Shown here: one piece after another, positions 10,074-21,524 of the stretch
Layout: each line of letters begins with the position of its first letter
How positions within the stretch are numbered: position 1 is the stretch's first letter
Assembly: GCF_009727055.1 (NCBI RefSeq)
Contig: NC_052357.1
Coordinates: forward strand, 84,032,970 to 84,096,969
Reading direction: 5' to 3'
From: Benincasa hispida
Lineage: Eukaryota > Streptophyta > Magnoliopsida > Cucurbitales > Cucurbitaceae
Length of the DNA: 64,000 bases
Program-made: the position numbers and the translations under genes
Notes under the pieces: generated by a model
The model's input: the letters and a program-made list of their open reading frames with translations, nothing else
What the model was told of the DNA's origin: nothing
Databases searched by the model: none

Positions 10074-12590
10074 TTGAACAAGTTTGAGGAGAAGGAATTA
10101 AAAAAAAAAAAAGAGAGAGGGAGAGGATCAAAAGAATTTGAATTTAGAAGAAGAGATGAGAGAAGAAACAAGAGAAAAGACCTAAAGGGAATTAACCGAA
10201 CCGGATTTTACCCGACAACCACTTTGCATGGTGTATCCAGAGAATATTGTCCCTTTTTAGCTAAAGCCCGGGCTAATCCATTTACTACTTATTTTCAAAG
10301 ATGACCCCGATTAAGATTTTCTTTAGCATATTAAGGATTTCCACCAAGTATGTGATGAGATGCGTCCTCATGGAGTTACCCAAGAGCAACTCAATCTTGT
10401 AGCCTTTCTTTTTTCTTTAAAGGATGTGGCTAAATATTTGTTATATTACTTGCCCACCAGCTCAATACATGGAATGGTCTTAAAAATAAGTTTATAGAGA
10501 AGTTTTTCCCGGCTTCTAAAGCCCACTCGATTAGAAAATAAATTTATGCAATCAAGCAAAGTACGGGAGAAACTTTATTTGAGTGTTGGGAGAGATATAA
10601 GCAACTATGTGCTAGTTTTCCCCACCACCAAATTAGTGATCAATACTTAATTTAGTATTTTTACTCTGGTTTGCTTCATTTTGACAGGAGCAACATCAAT
10701 GCGGCAGCAGGAGGAGCACTAACCGACAAAACACCATCGGAAGCTACCCGATTAATTTCTTCTATGGTAGTAAATTTCCAACAACTTAACTCGAGTACCA
10801 CTAGACTCAACTCTTCCGACACACAAGAGGTAAAAGAGTTACATTCTCAACAATGTCACTACTCTTGTACAACAAATGGCTCAAGCATAGTTGAAAGTTC
10901 AAGCTCAGGTGGAAGAAGTCAACTTTCTTGGAGGTCAAAGACGAGACCCTCAACACTTACAATTTTGGTTGGCAAGACCATCCCAACCTTAGATGAAGAG
11001 GTCAAGGTGACCAACAAGGGAATATATCTAACTCTAGTGCACCACTAGAGGATATGATGGAATCATTGGCTACCACTATATTGTCATTTCAAAAAGATAT
11101 AAGTACCTTCTAACAAGAATCAAAGAAGATGCAAGAAGAGAACCTCGTGTTTCAAAAAGAGACAAGCTAAGAAGCACAGAGATAGATACTAATACGATAC
11201 GAGACGACGATATGTTAATTTCTAAAAAACTAAGATATGAATACGTTGAAGATACGTTATATATATATATATATTAATTAATTCATTAATTGCTATAATA
11301 CTTATTTTAAGTTAGATTAAAATAGATTCAAGAAGAGTGAAAACTTGAAAAAAAAATATCCAGTAACATCGAGTGATTGTTGAGTGACTAGAGTAGACGG
11401 TAGGAAAGAAGTAGAAGATGAAGATTGAAGAATGAAGTTGGGGATGAAGGGGGAGTGAATCATGATTTAAATAGTGAGGGAGAATAGAACAATGAAGATT
11501 TAATTACATTTCGATTTTTTTAAATTTTTTATGTTTTTATCATTTTTAATTTTTTTTTTTGGATTGCTCAATTTAAGTGGATTTTTATGTTTGGAAGTGA
11601 TTTTAAAATAGTTGAATTTACTTTTTCATTTTCAAAATCACTGTGAAATATGTTTAATCCTTCAAAACTAATTTTGATGATATGAAAATTGCATTCAAAA
11701 GAGTAAAATTGAAAACTAAATTAATTTTGAGTAATTAAATGTGTGTTTTTCGAGTGATTTTAAAAATGAAAAAAGTGATTTTTCATGATTTTAAAATCAC
11801 TCTTAAACATGCACTAAAATAATAACCTACGTATCTGGAAACAGATATGCATATCTAAAAATTAAAATTAAAAATAAAAAAAATCAGATACTTCAAATTA
11901 CGTATTGAACACGTATCTACCACATATCTGGACGTATATGTATCGTATCCATATCTAATACCGATTCTTTGCACAACTAGAAGTATTTGTGCTTCCTAGG
12001 AGACAAGGCAAGGTATGCTACATCTAGCCAATCAAGTCTTTGAGTTGGCCACTACGTGAGTAAGCTTGATATCAAATGTATTGAGCTCCCTGTGCTACCT
12101 GAATACTCTTTTATGAATGTAAGTGCCCTTACTACAATTAATGTCTCTACTTCTCTTGAATTTTTTGAACCTAAATCTTCTACCGTTGTGAATACTGAAT
12201 CTCTTGAATGTCCTGAATATTTTGAATTAGAATCTTCTGAATCTATTAATTCTCAATCTTTAAACTATTCAATACTTGAATTTATGAAATTTGAATATCT
12301 CAATTTAATCACCGAAAAAGAATTTAATCAACTATTTGGTTTGGTGAATATGATAACAGACCCCGAGCATCTAGGAGCTCTAAACAGGTTAATTCTTATT
12401 CTTTAGAAAATTTTGATTTTAAAGCTTATATTGTTGTTGCTCTTTTTCCAAGTAGACTTTTAGGTCCTAAGAAGAAAGAAGAAACACATAAACATACTAA
12501 GAGTCCTAGAAAGATGACTGTTAGCTCTCCTGAAACGAGCTCAAAGCAGTGGGTCAAGAAAGAAGAATAAATGATTGTTGCCCAAGCAAC
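10074..12590 (+). pseudogene. Gyp-1 gag relic (Athila-like), split by a Mutator-like element
   Basis: Broken plus-strand frames carry typical plant gypsy gag phrases: a lysine/arginine-rich start (about 10080-10190); a capsid-like region with MRPHGVTQEQL near 10360; a LPTSSIHGM-type segment near 10455; and NAAAGGALTDKTPSEATRLI at about 10690. At 11158 the frame reads FQKETS, then is broken by an 832-bp transposon; beyond 12008 it resumes RQGMLHLANQVFEL. The acidic, Glu/Ser-rich linker at 12056-12406 is open for 116 codons. Multiple stops (e.g. around 10300 and 10490-10660) make it non-functional. In the family, gag forms the virus-like particle. Confidence 0.75.
11168..11999. mobile_element. 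Mutator-like non-autonomous transposon Mu-1 (832 bp)
   Basis: Flanked by GAGACAAGC (11159-11167) and GAGACAAGG (12000-12008), a 9-bp duplication with one mismatch, which is the length typical of Mutator-like elements. Ends are inverted: TAAGAAGCACA at left, and TGTGCTTCCTAG at right. Subterminal regions are rich in GATACG/CGTATC words (left 11195-11260, right 11830-11970); the middle is AT-rich and has no transposase. Removing it restores the gag frame (FQKETRQGML). A related copy lies at 48494-49149. Confidence 0.85.
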
Positions 12591-13140
12591 AATGGTGATA
12601 CCAAGTAAGCTACCTTCGAAACAAGACGATCCAGGTATGTTTTGCGTACCTTAAACAATGGGTAAAAAGAAGCTACAAAATGCTCTAATAGACCTAGGAG
12701 CTGCTGTGAGTATTATGCCTGCATCTTTGTTTTATGAGCTTAGGTTGCTAGATCTTAAAAGTATAAATGTTGTTATCCAATTGACATACTGTAATTTGAG
12801 TAAGCCATTAGGAGTAGTTCATGATGTCTAAGTAAATGTATATGACTTAATCTTCTCAATAGATTTTTATGTTCTTAATTATGACCAAAACACTCATTCT
12901 TCTTGGAACTCTGTCATTTTACGTAGACCTTTTTTAAGAACTGCATTACCAAAAATCGATGTACGTGAAGGGTCCTTATTTGTCAAATTTGAAGGAATTG
13001 TTAAAAAAAATTATTTTAGATGAAAATGCTCCATTAACCCATTTATCTCAAGTGAAATACTATTTCCACAAGATGATGGAGAAGCAGTATCAGTTAAGAT
13101 AGATGGATGGACAAAGCTGATAAACTCCAATCCAAAATGA
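12591..13140 (+). pseudogene. Gyp-1 retropepsin-like protease relic
   Basis: After KLPSKQDDPGMF (about 12610) comes ALIDLGAAVSIMP (about 12680-12720), matching the active-site region ALCDLGASINLMP of plant gypsy proteases. The usual Ser after Gly-Ala is Ala here, and the catalytic Asp is kept. LRRPFLRTA (about 12925) fits the second conserved block (GRPFL.TA). At least two stop codons interrupt it (after FCVP at about 12650 and at about 12830). Downstream, where RT should begin, the reading continues only to about 13140, then the L4 LTR follows. Confidence 0.75.
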
Positions 13141-14331
13141 TCAGACTAAAAAGGTCGAGCAAGTGACCTTAAAAATTATGTTGGCCTTTTAGCCCTTAGT
13201 CTCAAATTAATCAATTTTAATTAATTAATATTTTGATGATAACAAACTTACTTTTGTTTATTAACAATTTGAGTGTTTTAAAGTATCCATTGCGTAGAGC
13301 TTGAATCAACGGCTCTAACGCGATTTGAATGACCTAAATCGAACCTCAAACAAAGAAGATATAGCCGCAACAATCTTAAAGGAAAAATCTCGAGTAGATG
13401 ATGAGGCATAATTTTCTCATCAAAATGGACCAATTGAAAGATTCTACTTGGAGCAATGGAGGAGTGGCACATGGTGGGCTTTTGATTCTTGGATTGATTT
13501 TAAAAACAAAATGAATTTAACATTTTTTATGTTTGTGACTAACTGTAGTTTTGAACACACGATGAGTTTGTGGTTTTTGTTGGATTTTGTTTAGAAAAGA
13601 AAATGAACTTAAAAATAAAAAGAATTTAACATTATATTTTGCATGTGTCTAATAACTAGTTTAGTTTAAAATCTCCAACATTGATTTTTCTTTTCCAAGA
13701 TCCAATGGTCCTAGTTAAATGTGGTTTTCAATAATTTTTCTTCTCTATTTAAACTCATATTCTTCTCAAATCTCAACAATAATTTTTATTTTTTTTAATC
13801 CTCCATAACCCATAAAGCTATCATTGTTCCTCTCTCTCCAAGCTTCAATTTTCTTCTTTTCACCTTCTTCTTGAGAGAGATATTTTAAGTTGTGAGGATT
13901 GATTCATTGAGAACGTTAATTTGAAATCTACTCTTTGAGAGAGTTTTCCTCATATTGTGCTTCATTTCTAATCCATTGTAAGGGTTGCCTTTGATCCCAA
14001 AAAAGAGTTGTAACAATTTAATCCTCAATCGTATAAAGGATCGAGTTTGTTCTTGCGAACGAAAAAAGAAGTTGTAACGATTCGACTCTAAGCTGTGGAA
14101 AGAGTCAAGTTTGAGTGACAAACTCAAGAGGAGTTTGGAAAGTGGATGTAGGCCGGTTGTGTCGAACTACTATAAAATTCTCGATATCAATTACTCTATC
14201 CCTCAACTATTTAATTTTGCAATTAATTTATTCTTAAATTTTATTGCTTGAAATTATTTGTAATTTTTGTTCTTAAACTTAATTGCTCATATATGTTTAT
14301 TTTGATTGGTAGTTCTTAAATTTATATATCA

Positions 14332-17182
14332 TGTAACGACCCGACATCCTAGGTTTAAGTTAAGTCGTTACTAAATACATACATGCATGGAACTTAAAAC
14401 GACACTCTGTTATGGTGAAATAAATGCTAATTAAATAAGGTAAGTTAAAATACTTTCATTAAATTCAAATATTAAAAACAACAGTAGGGTACCCATAAAT
14501 CATAAATGATAATAAATAAGTCTGAAAACAATTCTTAATAGTAAGTTTTAAACATCAGAACTGAAAGTTAAGAAAAACATGAAAAGAAATCTAAATCTCA
14601 TGAGCGGAAGCATAAAACTAGTCCCAGTGGCTCGATCATGAATTTCGCTTGTCCGTTGCTAGTGCATCTCTACCTTTACCTGGAATAACAACATGAGAAA
14701 GAATGAGTATAAAATACTCAGTAAGTAACCCCACTACTGGGGTCAGGTTAGGTATCTATGTCCTCTAGATGCCTACCTCTGGTGGAACATATAAACTGTC
14801 ATAGTCCTCATGGGACACATACATACATGAAAAACTGAGCTTTATCCTACTGTAGCTAAATATGCCCACTACCTCTGGTGAATCCTAAAGGAAACACAAT
14901 AACTGGTGAATCCCGAAGGAAACACAAACTGGTGAATCCCGAAGGAGACCTAATATCTAGTGAATCCCGAAGGAGACATAATATCTGGTGAATCCCGAAG
15001 GAAACACAAACTGATGAATCCCGAAAGAAACACAAACTTGTGAATCCCAAATGAAACAAAAACTGGTGAATCTCGAAGGAAACACAATATATGGTGGATC
15101 CCAAAGGAAACACAAACTGGTGAATCACGAAGGAAACACAAACTGGTGAATCCCGAAGGAAACACGAACTGGTGAATCCCGAAGGAAACACAAACTGGTG
15201 AATCCCGAAGGAAACACAATAACTGGTGAATCCCGAAGGAGACACAAACTGGTGAATCCCGAATGAGACACAAACTGGTGAATCTCGAAGGAAACATAAA
15301 CCTAGTGGGCATTCTAACTAATCAGTAAAATCACTATCATAGGCTCGACACCATAATTATCACAATATGGTTCTATGACATACATATATGCCTCAACATC
15401 ATGGCTCTACAACATAAACACATGCCTCAATATCCATAGATCACATACAACCTCATGAAATCAAATATCATATCATGCTATCATTCAAGTATCTATGTGC
15501 ACCAATACATCTTTCAAATCCTCAAGCAAGAACATACATCGGTTATACTAAACTATCAGTTCATCATGCTATCATTCTACCATAACATTCATCCATCATG
15601 CTAGCATACATCCAGTGTCTGGCCCATGGGCAGTTCCAGTAGTAAGATTACTGACCTCGAAGTCAAATTCAGATATTAATCCAAGCTAATGATCTACAAC
15701 TAAATAAGTCCTGAATTGAGTCCTTTAACACAGACATAATACTAAATTTCAGTCTTTGGAACCAGAACCCAAACATACAAATTTAATCAAATGGACACCA
15801 AATAACTTACCCAAACGAAACTTAATCAACGTACTCACATGATTTCGACTCCAAAATCTCCTCTTAGCAAATTTTAAAACTCAATAGACGACGATTTAGA
15901 ACCTTCAAAATACTTAAAATTAAACCATTCTTTTAATCCAATAATCAATAGGTGGCCGACAACCAACAACAAGGATCACAACGCTTACCAAACTACTTGC
16001 CGAACGAACTCCAATCCGCTGGACAGAATGTTGCGCACTCTGAAGTACTCCAATATTGGAAAATTCCAAATATAATCGGCATCAACAAAAAAGAAAATCA
16101 AAATTTAATGGGCAACCGAGAACTTTCTAAACTCAACCGCTCTTACCCAGAACTTACCGATCTTTACCAATTTTCTACAAAACGAAAAATGATCTCTATC
16201 TTGATGGTCAATGCCTCAAAACTTCCAAATCTTGAATCTAAGTTTCACACCAAAGAGAGGTTACTAATTTAACCCAAAATCAAATTGGTGAATTTCACCT
16301 CCCAAATTATAAGGAAAAATAATTCTTACCCAAGATTTTTCTCAAGATTTCAGCAAAGATCAGACAGTGGCGGCTGATGGTGTGTCGGCTCATGGCTACA
16401 ATAGATAGGCAGTGGGTGTTGCTGTCGGACGACATAAATTGTTTAGGTTATCGGCTGGTAGTAAGAGTCTTGCATGAGAGAGAAGGGGAATTTCTAGTTT
16501 TATATATTTTATTCAGCAGCGATTATGAACAAACCAGTGCTTCAAACAACTATCCAACCATTCCAAATGAAATTCTATATGTCTCGAACAGATTGACCAA
16601 ATTTGAGCACGATCCAACGGTTCAAACTCTGGCAATCAACAATTTTGTTCGCTGAAAAACCGAATTGCTTTCTCCCCATTTTTGGCCTCTTTTCACTCTC
16701 ATTTAATTTCGAAAAAAAATCATAATTCTTTTATTTTTTTTTCAAATTTTTAAAAGATAAATAAAATATTTTATCACAATATCTCCAAAATCTCCAAAGA
16801 TTCTATTAAATTTATAAATTAGTTAACTTTTCAAATTATCTTAATTTAGGCTTAAAAAAAACCAAAATGAAAGGGCATAATCCATCAATTTGATACAAAT
16901 TAAATTATTCCAAATATTTAAATCAATTCAAAACCATAATGAAATTAATTATCTCTTTTTAATTTTTTTTTTAAGTTGGCCCTAAAATCCAAAATCAAAG
17001 GGAAACAAAATTCAATATTTTCAAGATAATCAGATCAAATATCTAATCAATTAAATTCAATTTAACCAATAAAAGTTTTTCAATTATTTCAATTTAATCT
17101 CAATTTTCCAAATGAAAGGGAAATTTAAACTCAATAATTTTAGATAATTAACTTAAATTTTCCTGAAATTGGGGATGTTACA
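14332..17182. mobile_element. L3 solo LTR, copy 1 (2851 bp), perfect TSD TATCA
   Basis: TGTAACGACCCGAC at left and GGGGATGTTACA at right, flanked by TATCA at 14327-14331 and 17183-17187. Sequence resembles, in reverse, the unit at 57259-59519, including a 26-bp minisatellite and AAAATACTCAGTAAGTAACCCC nearby. It contains no gag/pol. The open frames 15952-16272 and 16377-16655 have no family resemblance that I recognise and are treated as chance. A solo LTR is the product of recombination between two LTRs of one element. Confidence 0.9.
14877..15303. repeat. 26-bp minisatellite, about 16 units, in L3 copy 1
   Basis: Units of the form ACTGGTGAATCCCGAAGGAA followed by ACACAA (26 bp), with 0-3 bp length variants, about 16 copies. 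Because 26 is not a multiple of 3, the array yields rotating Gly-Phe-Thr-Ser-Leu-Cys / Ser-Phe-Gly-Ile-His reads on the minus strand; these frames are not genes. The same unit occurs inverted, about 9 times, at 58789-59040. Confidence 0.95.
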
Positions 17183-17402
17183 TATCATTTACCAATCTTT
17201 TTATTAGATTTAAAAATTGTGGCTTAAAGTGTGATGATTAACTTCTTGTTTAATTTAAAGTGAAATTATTTGTATAAATTTATCATTTAAATTACTTGTT
17301 AGCAAAAAAATTTTAATTTGTTTATTTAGGACCACATTAAGAAAAGTTTCAATAAGTTTGATTAAACCTATTCACCCCTAGGGTTGCCATACCCATCCTA
17401 CA

Positions 17403-18952
17403 AATTGCACTACCTAGAGGCAACCAGGGGTCAAAATTTTCATTTTTTGTTTCTTTTTCTTTTTCTTTTTAGCCTAGCTTAGTTTTAGTTTTTGAATAAA
17501 TAATTGAGATAATTTTGAATCTCTTTCTTTGCAGATAATCTTGAAATTAAATGAAGAAAAAAGAATTACACTCTCAACCCAAGCACATATCCAAATCATG
17601 GGAGTTTTCTATTCCCCTTTGTTTCATCTTTTTTTGTCCTCGTTTCTTTACTCTTACTTCTATAATATTGAGGACAATGTTTGCTTTTAAAGTTAGGCTT
17701 GAGTGCGATGCATGCTCAATTTTTTTTTTTTTTTTGCATGAATTTTGTCTATGTTTTTAGATGATGTCGAATATTTCTTATCCATCATGATGATATATAT
17801 GCATATCTGGAATTCTTAAGTATATGAGCTTGGATTTGTGGTTTTAATATTTTAATTTTTTTTGTGATATATTTGTGCCTCTTATAAATTTTGTAAAATA
17901 TGAAAATTTTGTGATCCTTGATACTCCTTTATACTTTGGTGATGAGAAAAAAAATTGTGACTCTGAACTTCAATTTTTGCTTCAAATGTATAATTGTTTG
18001 ATTGAATGTATGAAACACATAAAAAATAATTCATATTATTTTTGCTCAATCATTTCTTTCTAATCAATGAAAAATTGATGATACACTCCTTTAGGTGTAT
18101 GCTTTCAACATCTTAGATATGACAAAATTTTCAAACAAGATTTTGAGTCCTATTTTTTTTTTATTTTAAAAAAAAAAAAATTATTGTCAATCTCATGAAA
18201 AATTGAATGCTTTATTTTGAGTTCATTTAAGAATCCTAGACTTCTAGAAAAAATTTTATCTTCCTTGATTTTCTTTATCACCTAGAAAGACTCGCATTTA
18301 GCCTTTAGAATAATCGACTTGTTTTAGAAGCAAAACTAGATAAGGCGGATAAAATAAGTCTAGTGTGTGATAAAAAAAAATAATATATTTGCTATAAAAA
18401 AAAGAATTAATGAATAAAAAAAACGAGCTTGCAAGTACTAAAAAAAGATAGAGGCGAAAAGAGTTACCTCCGCCGTGTCAAGTTACCCCGCGAGAAAAGA
18501 GTGGAGAGGTTCCCTGCGGTTAAGTGTGAAAACTAACCTTCTAGGTAAAAGAAATGCCATCTAAGTTTTGTGTGTGTCAGTTTTAGGCACTCTTGCCTTA
18601 GTATTGCCTCCCTTTTCTGCAAGATGGTATGTCTTTGGCCGATAACCGAGCCAGAGTAGGGGAAAAAGAAAATGAGAGCTAAATAAAAACTTTTCGATAT
18701 GTCTTAGCCTCTTAAATAACAAAAGCTTTGCTTTCTTTCTTCCATGAGTTTACTTGAAAAAGATCTTTTCAAAAAAAAAAAAAGTTTCAATTGATTGTTT
18801 GTAAATTTTTTGTTATCTAAGTGATTGATTGCATTACTTTCCAAGACTGTTAAGATGCGAGGTTAGAACCAAATGATTCAGTAGAGAAAATTTATCAAAT
18901 GATTATTTTTGCTTAAATGTATACTTTTATTTTTCCTTGCTTGGGTCAATCA
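17403..18952 (+). other. Gyp-1 3' noncoding region
   Basis: AT-rich, no coding frame with family resemblance. Holds long homopolymer and T/A runs (17722-17736, 18152-18180) and a GC-richer patch at about 18460-18560 (ttacctccgccgtgtcaag) within the typical untranslated stretch before the 3' LTR. The RT, RNase H and integrase expected between 13140 and here are absent. Confidence 0.6.
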
Positions 18953-18967
18953 AGAATTGGGGGTGTT
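18953..18967 (+). promoter_or_regulatory. Gyp-1 polypurine tract
   Basis: AGAATTGGGGGTGTT lies immediately before the TGATAGC start of the 3' LTR, where plus-strand priming occurs in LTR elements. It is G-rich with an imperfect 3' end. Confidence 0.6.
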
Positions 18968-21524
18968 TGATAGCTTTCAAAAAGAGTTATATTTATGTCC
19001 CTAACTCTACCATTTTCTATAAATCATATGCTTTAAATATTTAATTTATAGGTAATTTCATCCTGAGAGGTCAAAGGAGTCACTTAGAAGAAAAACAAGC
19101 AAAAAAGAAGTCAAATAGAAGCTTGGAATCAACATAATTGAAGAAGACGCAAAAATTGCAAAATTGTCGTCAAGAAGCAATGTAGCTACGCTATTAGCAG
19201 CGTAAGGCTACGCTGCAAGGAAGAAACGAAGGCATCAGGAAACCACGCAATGTTATTACCCTAGCTTCACGCTGGCGCACTATGCTTGAAAGTAGAAATA
19301 GCGGATACAGGACAGTGTAACAACGCTACCCTCAGCGTCGTTATGTTACGAGCTTTGATGGATACGCAACGTGAATGCGCGCATGCCTCATTTTGCCCAG
19401 CATAATACCAGCGTCTCTACTGTTGGTTTAAAGAAACACACAGCGAAAAGAAAACAGGATCATTAAGCATTCTAATTCCTCGATTTTGACATCAAATTAA
19501 GCATGTTCATGGGGGTATCAAGAGGGTTTCATTACATACCTTTAAAGATTCTTTTCTTCAACGAAATATAGCTGCAATCTTCTCCAATTCAGGTCATGGA
19601 CCACCATTAGAGATTTTCTACTATTCTCTATGAGTCTTAGATTGAGTTGTGGGACTCAAAACAAGCTTGAACTTGGAAGTTGAAAGAAGAAAACATACCG
19701 ATTCAGCACTGTTGAAGAACCTTTCTTCAACCTGAAGAACACAAAAAATACCACTTATTTGCCTCATTTTTTTTATACTAAATCAAGAGTGCTTTTATTC
19801 AGGAAATTCATGCAATCAGAATGCATGCATGGATTCTAGCTCTTCCTTCAAAATTGAGCTTGAAAATGTGGTGCAAAGATGACTTAAATGTAAGCTTGAA
19901 AATGGGAAAATAGGAAAATCTCACCATGGGATTTTTCTCAATTTCTTTTTTATTTTGATAATTCTATTAATTTAATATCAAATATTAAATTAATTTGTCA
20001 CCAATTTCATCATCATGAATCCCCATTCATGAAATTAAGATTTAAATCATATATCTATATTAATCGATTCTCTAATTATGTTTAATTCCATAATTAAACG
20101 TGTAATTATATCACATATAATTACTAATTCCCTTAATTCGATTTTGAACGTTTCAAATCAACTTATCATGCTATTCTAAGGCTAATTCTATTTGTGAGCT
20201 AGTAGGAGGACTTAATGAACCTATAGACATGAGCTCCAACGATCAGAGATTAATTCGCTAATCGTTAACTATCAGGTCACTCCACTAAAGTCCAGTAGTT
20301 TCATTTTCCTCACTATAGATATATTGTGTCCACTTGATATAACCATAATTAGTAAGTTAACTCTTCACAGGTCGTTCGTAATAACGGCTGGGTCAAAAAG
20401 GTTGTTTTACCTCCCAAATTACCTCTTGTTTCTTAAGTCCCATTGATCCTCTAATGAACAATTAGTTTGTGATCTGATCATCAAATCAAGTCCCTTTCGG
20501 GCCAATGAGAGGGTGGGCCTCTTGTTCAAAACCCAAAATCAACACTTAAGGAAACAACCTCTCTACTATCCCTAAAAGTGGGTAGGAGTGAATTTGGTCT
20601 TGCACCCTATATCCAGCTATCTACCCAGTCTTACCCCTGAAATGAGAGACTTATTGAGCCGACACTGTTGAACCAACGTTCCATGCAAATCTAAGGATAA
20701 TCTCAAATAAATAGAAGTTCATAGTTAGCTCAGGATTAAGGTCAAGTTACCTAAGTCATTGCTTTGAAATCGTCAGTCTTAAATAGTAAACAATGTTATA
20801 AAGTAAGAATGACTTATTTCTTGGTCTGATCTTATGCAAACTCATTGCAGAGCATGCCTCCACTTCTCATGTCACCACATGAATGAATCAGGATCACTTC
20901 ATTTGTAACATTTTACAACTCTTTGTAACAACTAAAGAGTGGACCACATCCAATAGTGTTACCAGGATAAGGCACCCAACCTTATTCGTATGTTATAGAT
21001 CATTTTGACTATTTACTCGAACCTGATTCACTCTTATATCTTCACATAAAGTTCAAGTACTCATGTAATAGTTATGGATCTTTTAGTTTATTGGATTTAT
21101 TTCTAAAACGAAATAAGTAATTCATATATTCAATAACAACTTTATCAATTTACAGAATAAGTTCATTGTTTACAAACCATGAATTTTAGGACATAAAACC
21201 CAACATCTATGCTCATCTCTATGCTCACAAGCTACTGCGGCAAAGTGTCACTACACTCTTGGAATGCTTTACTTTGCACCCTTTGTATAAAAGCAAATTT
21301 TAGTCATTTTACGTGGAAATCTGATCTTCACTTGATTTTCTCTTAATTTTCTTAGCTTTCTACCCTATTTCATTCATTCTTTTCTTACCTTTGATGCATC
21401 CATGCAATTCTTTGATCAAATCTTGAAGGAGATGCTACATTGAGGTAAGTGAATCTATTTTAGTTTAGGTTAGATTCTTAATTTCTTGGTATGAGGCTGA
21501 ATCTTTTATAACTTTTGATGTAAT
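18968..21524 (+). mobile_element. Gyp-1 3' LTR, truncated, with nested L2 solo LTR
   Basis: Pieces 18968-19420 and 21206-21524 match the 5' LTR in order. The copy stops at GATGTAAT, where the 5' copy continues TTCTTGATTTC, because the Cop-B LTR starts at 21525. About 0.75 kb of LTR is therefore missing on the right. Confidence 0.8.
19421..21205. mobile_element. L2 solo LTR, copy 1 (1785 bp)
   Basis: TGTTGGTTTAAAG to AAAACCCAACA, flanked by TCTAC (19416-19420) and TCTAT (21206-21210). The 5' LTR of Gyp-1 reads through this point (acgtctctatgcccacctctacgctc), so the insertion is directly shown. It resembles 47470-51293 in the same orientation and 57072-63325 inverted. There are no internal genes. 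Confidence 0.85.

Larger units (their letters stand above)
13179..17402. mobile_element. L4 LTR, copy 1, in Gyp-1 (carries a nested L3 solo LTR)
   Basis: Pieces 13179-14331 and 17188-17402 (about 1.37 kb together) match the LTR at 49383-50812: TGTTGGCCTTTTAGCCC start, ATATTTTGATGATAA, GAGTTTGTGG-type middle, TATTCACCCCTAGGGTTGCC end, CATCCTACA. Flanks are aatta (13174-13178) and aattg (17403-17407), a 5-bp duplication with one change. Without it, the host reads continuously across the junction. No internal retroelement genes, so a solo LTR. Confidence 0.75.
5828..21524 (+). mobile_element. Gyp-1: Ty3/gypsy element with gag-protease only, heavily interrupted
   Basis: Both LTRs begin TGATA and share a long run (AAAAAGAGTTATATTTATG at about 5841 and 18979). 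The 5' LTR ends in CA at 9878 and is followed by a primer-binding site; a purine tract precedes the 3' LTR. Gag and an aspartic protease are recognisable, as in the Athila/Tat-like lineage, but no reverse transcriptase, RNase H or integrase is present between protease and 3' LTR. The 3' LTR is cut at 21524 by Cop-B. The element sits inside Cop-A (left flank gtatg, 5823-5827); the right target site was lost with the LTR end. Confidence 0.8.

Noticed and set aside
14856..15312. 120-129-codon minus-strand frames rich in Phe, Cys and Ser
   Set aside because: They are translations of the 26-bp minisatellite in rotating frames; the same pattern arises at 58785-59108.
15952..16655. Two plus-strand frames (106 and 92 codons) in the L3 solo LTR
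   Set aside because: Inside an LTR with perfect TSD; no recognisable domain; AT-rich chance frames.
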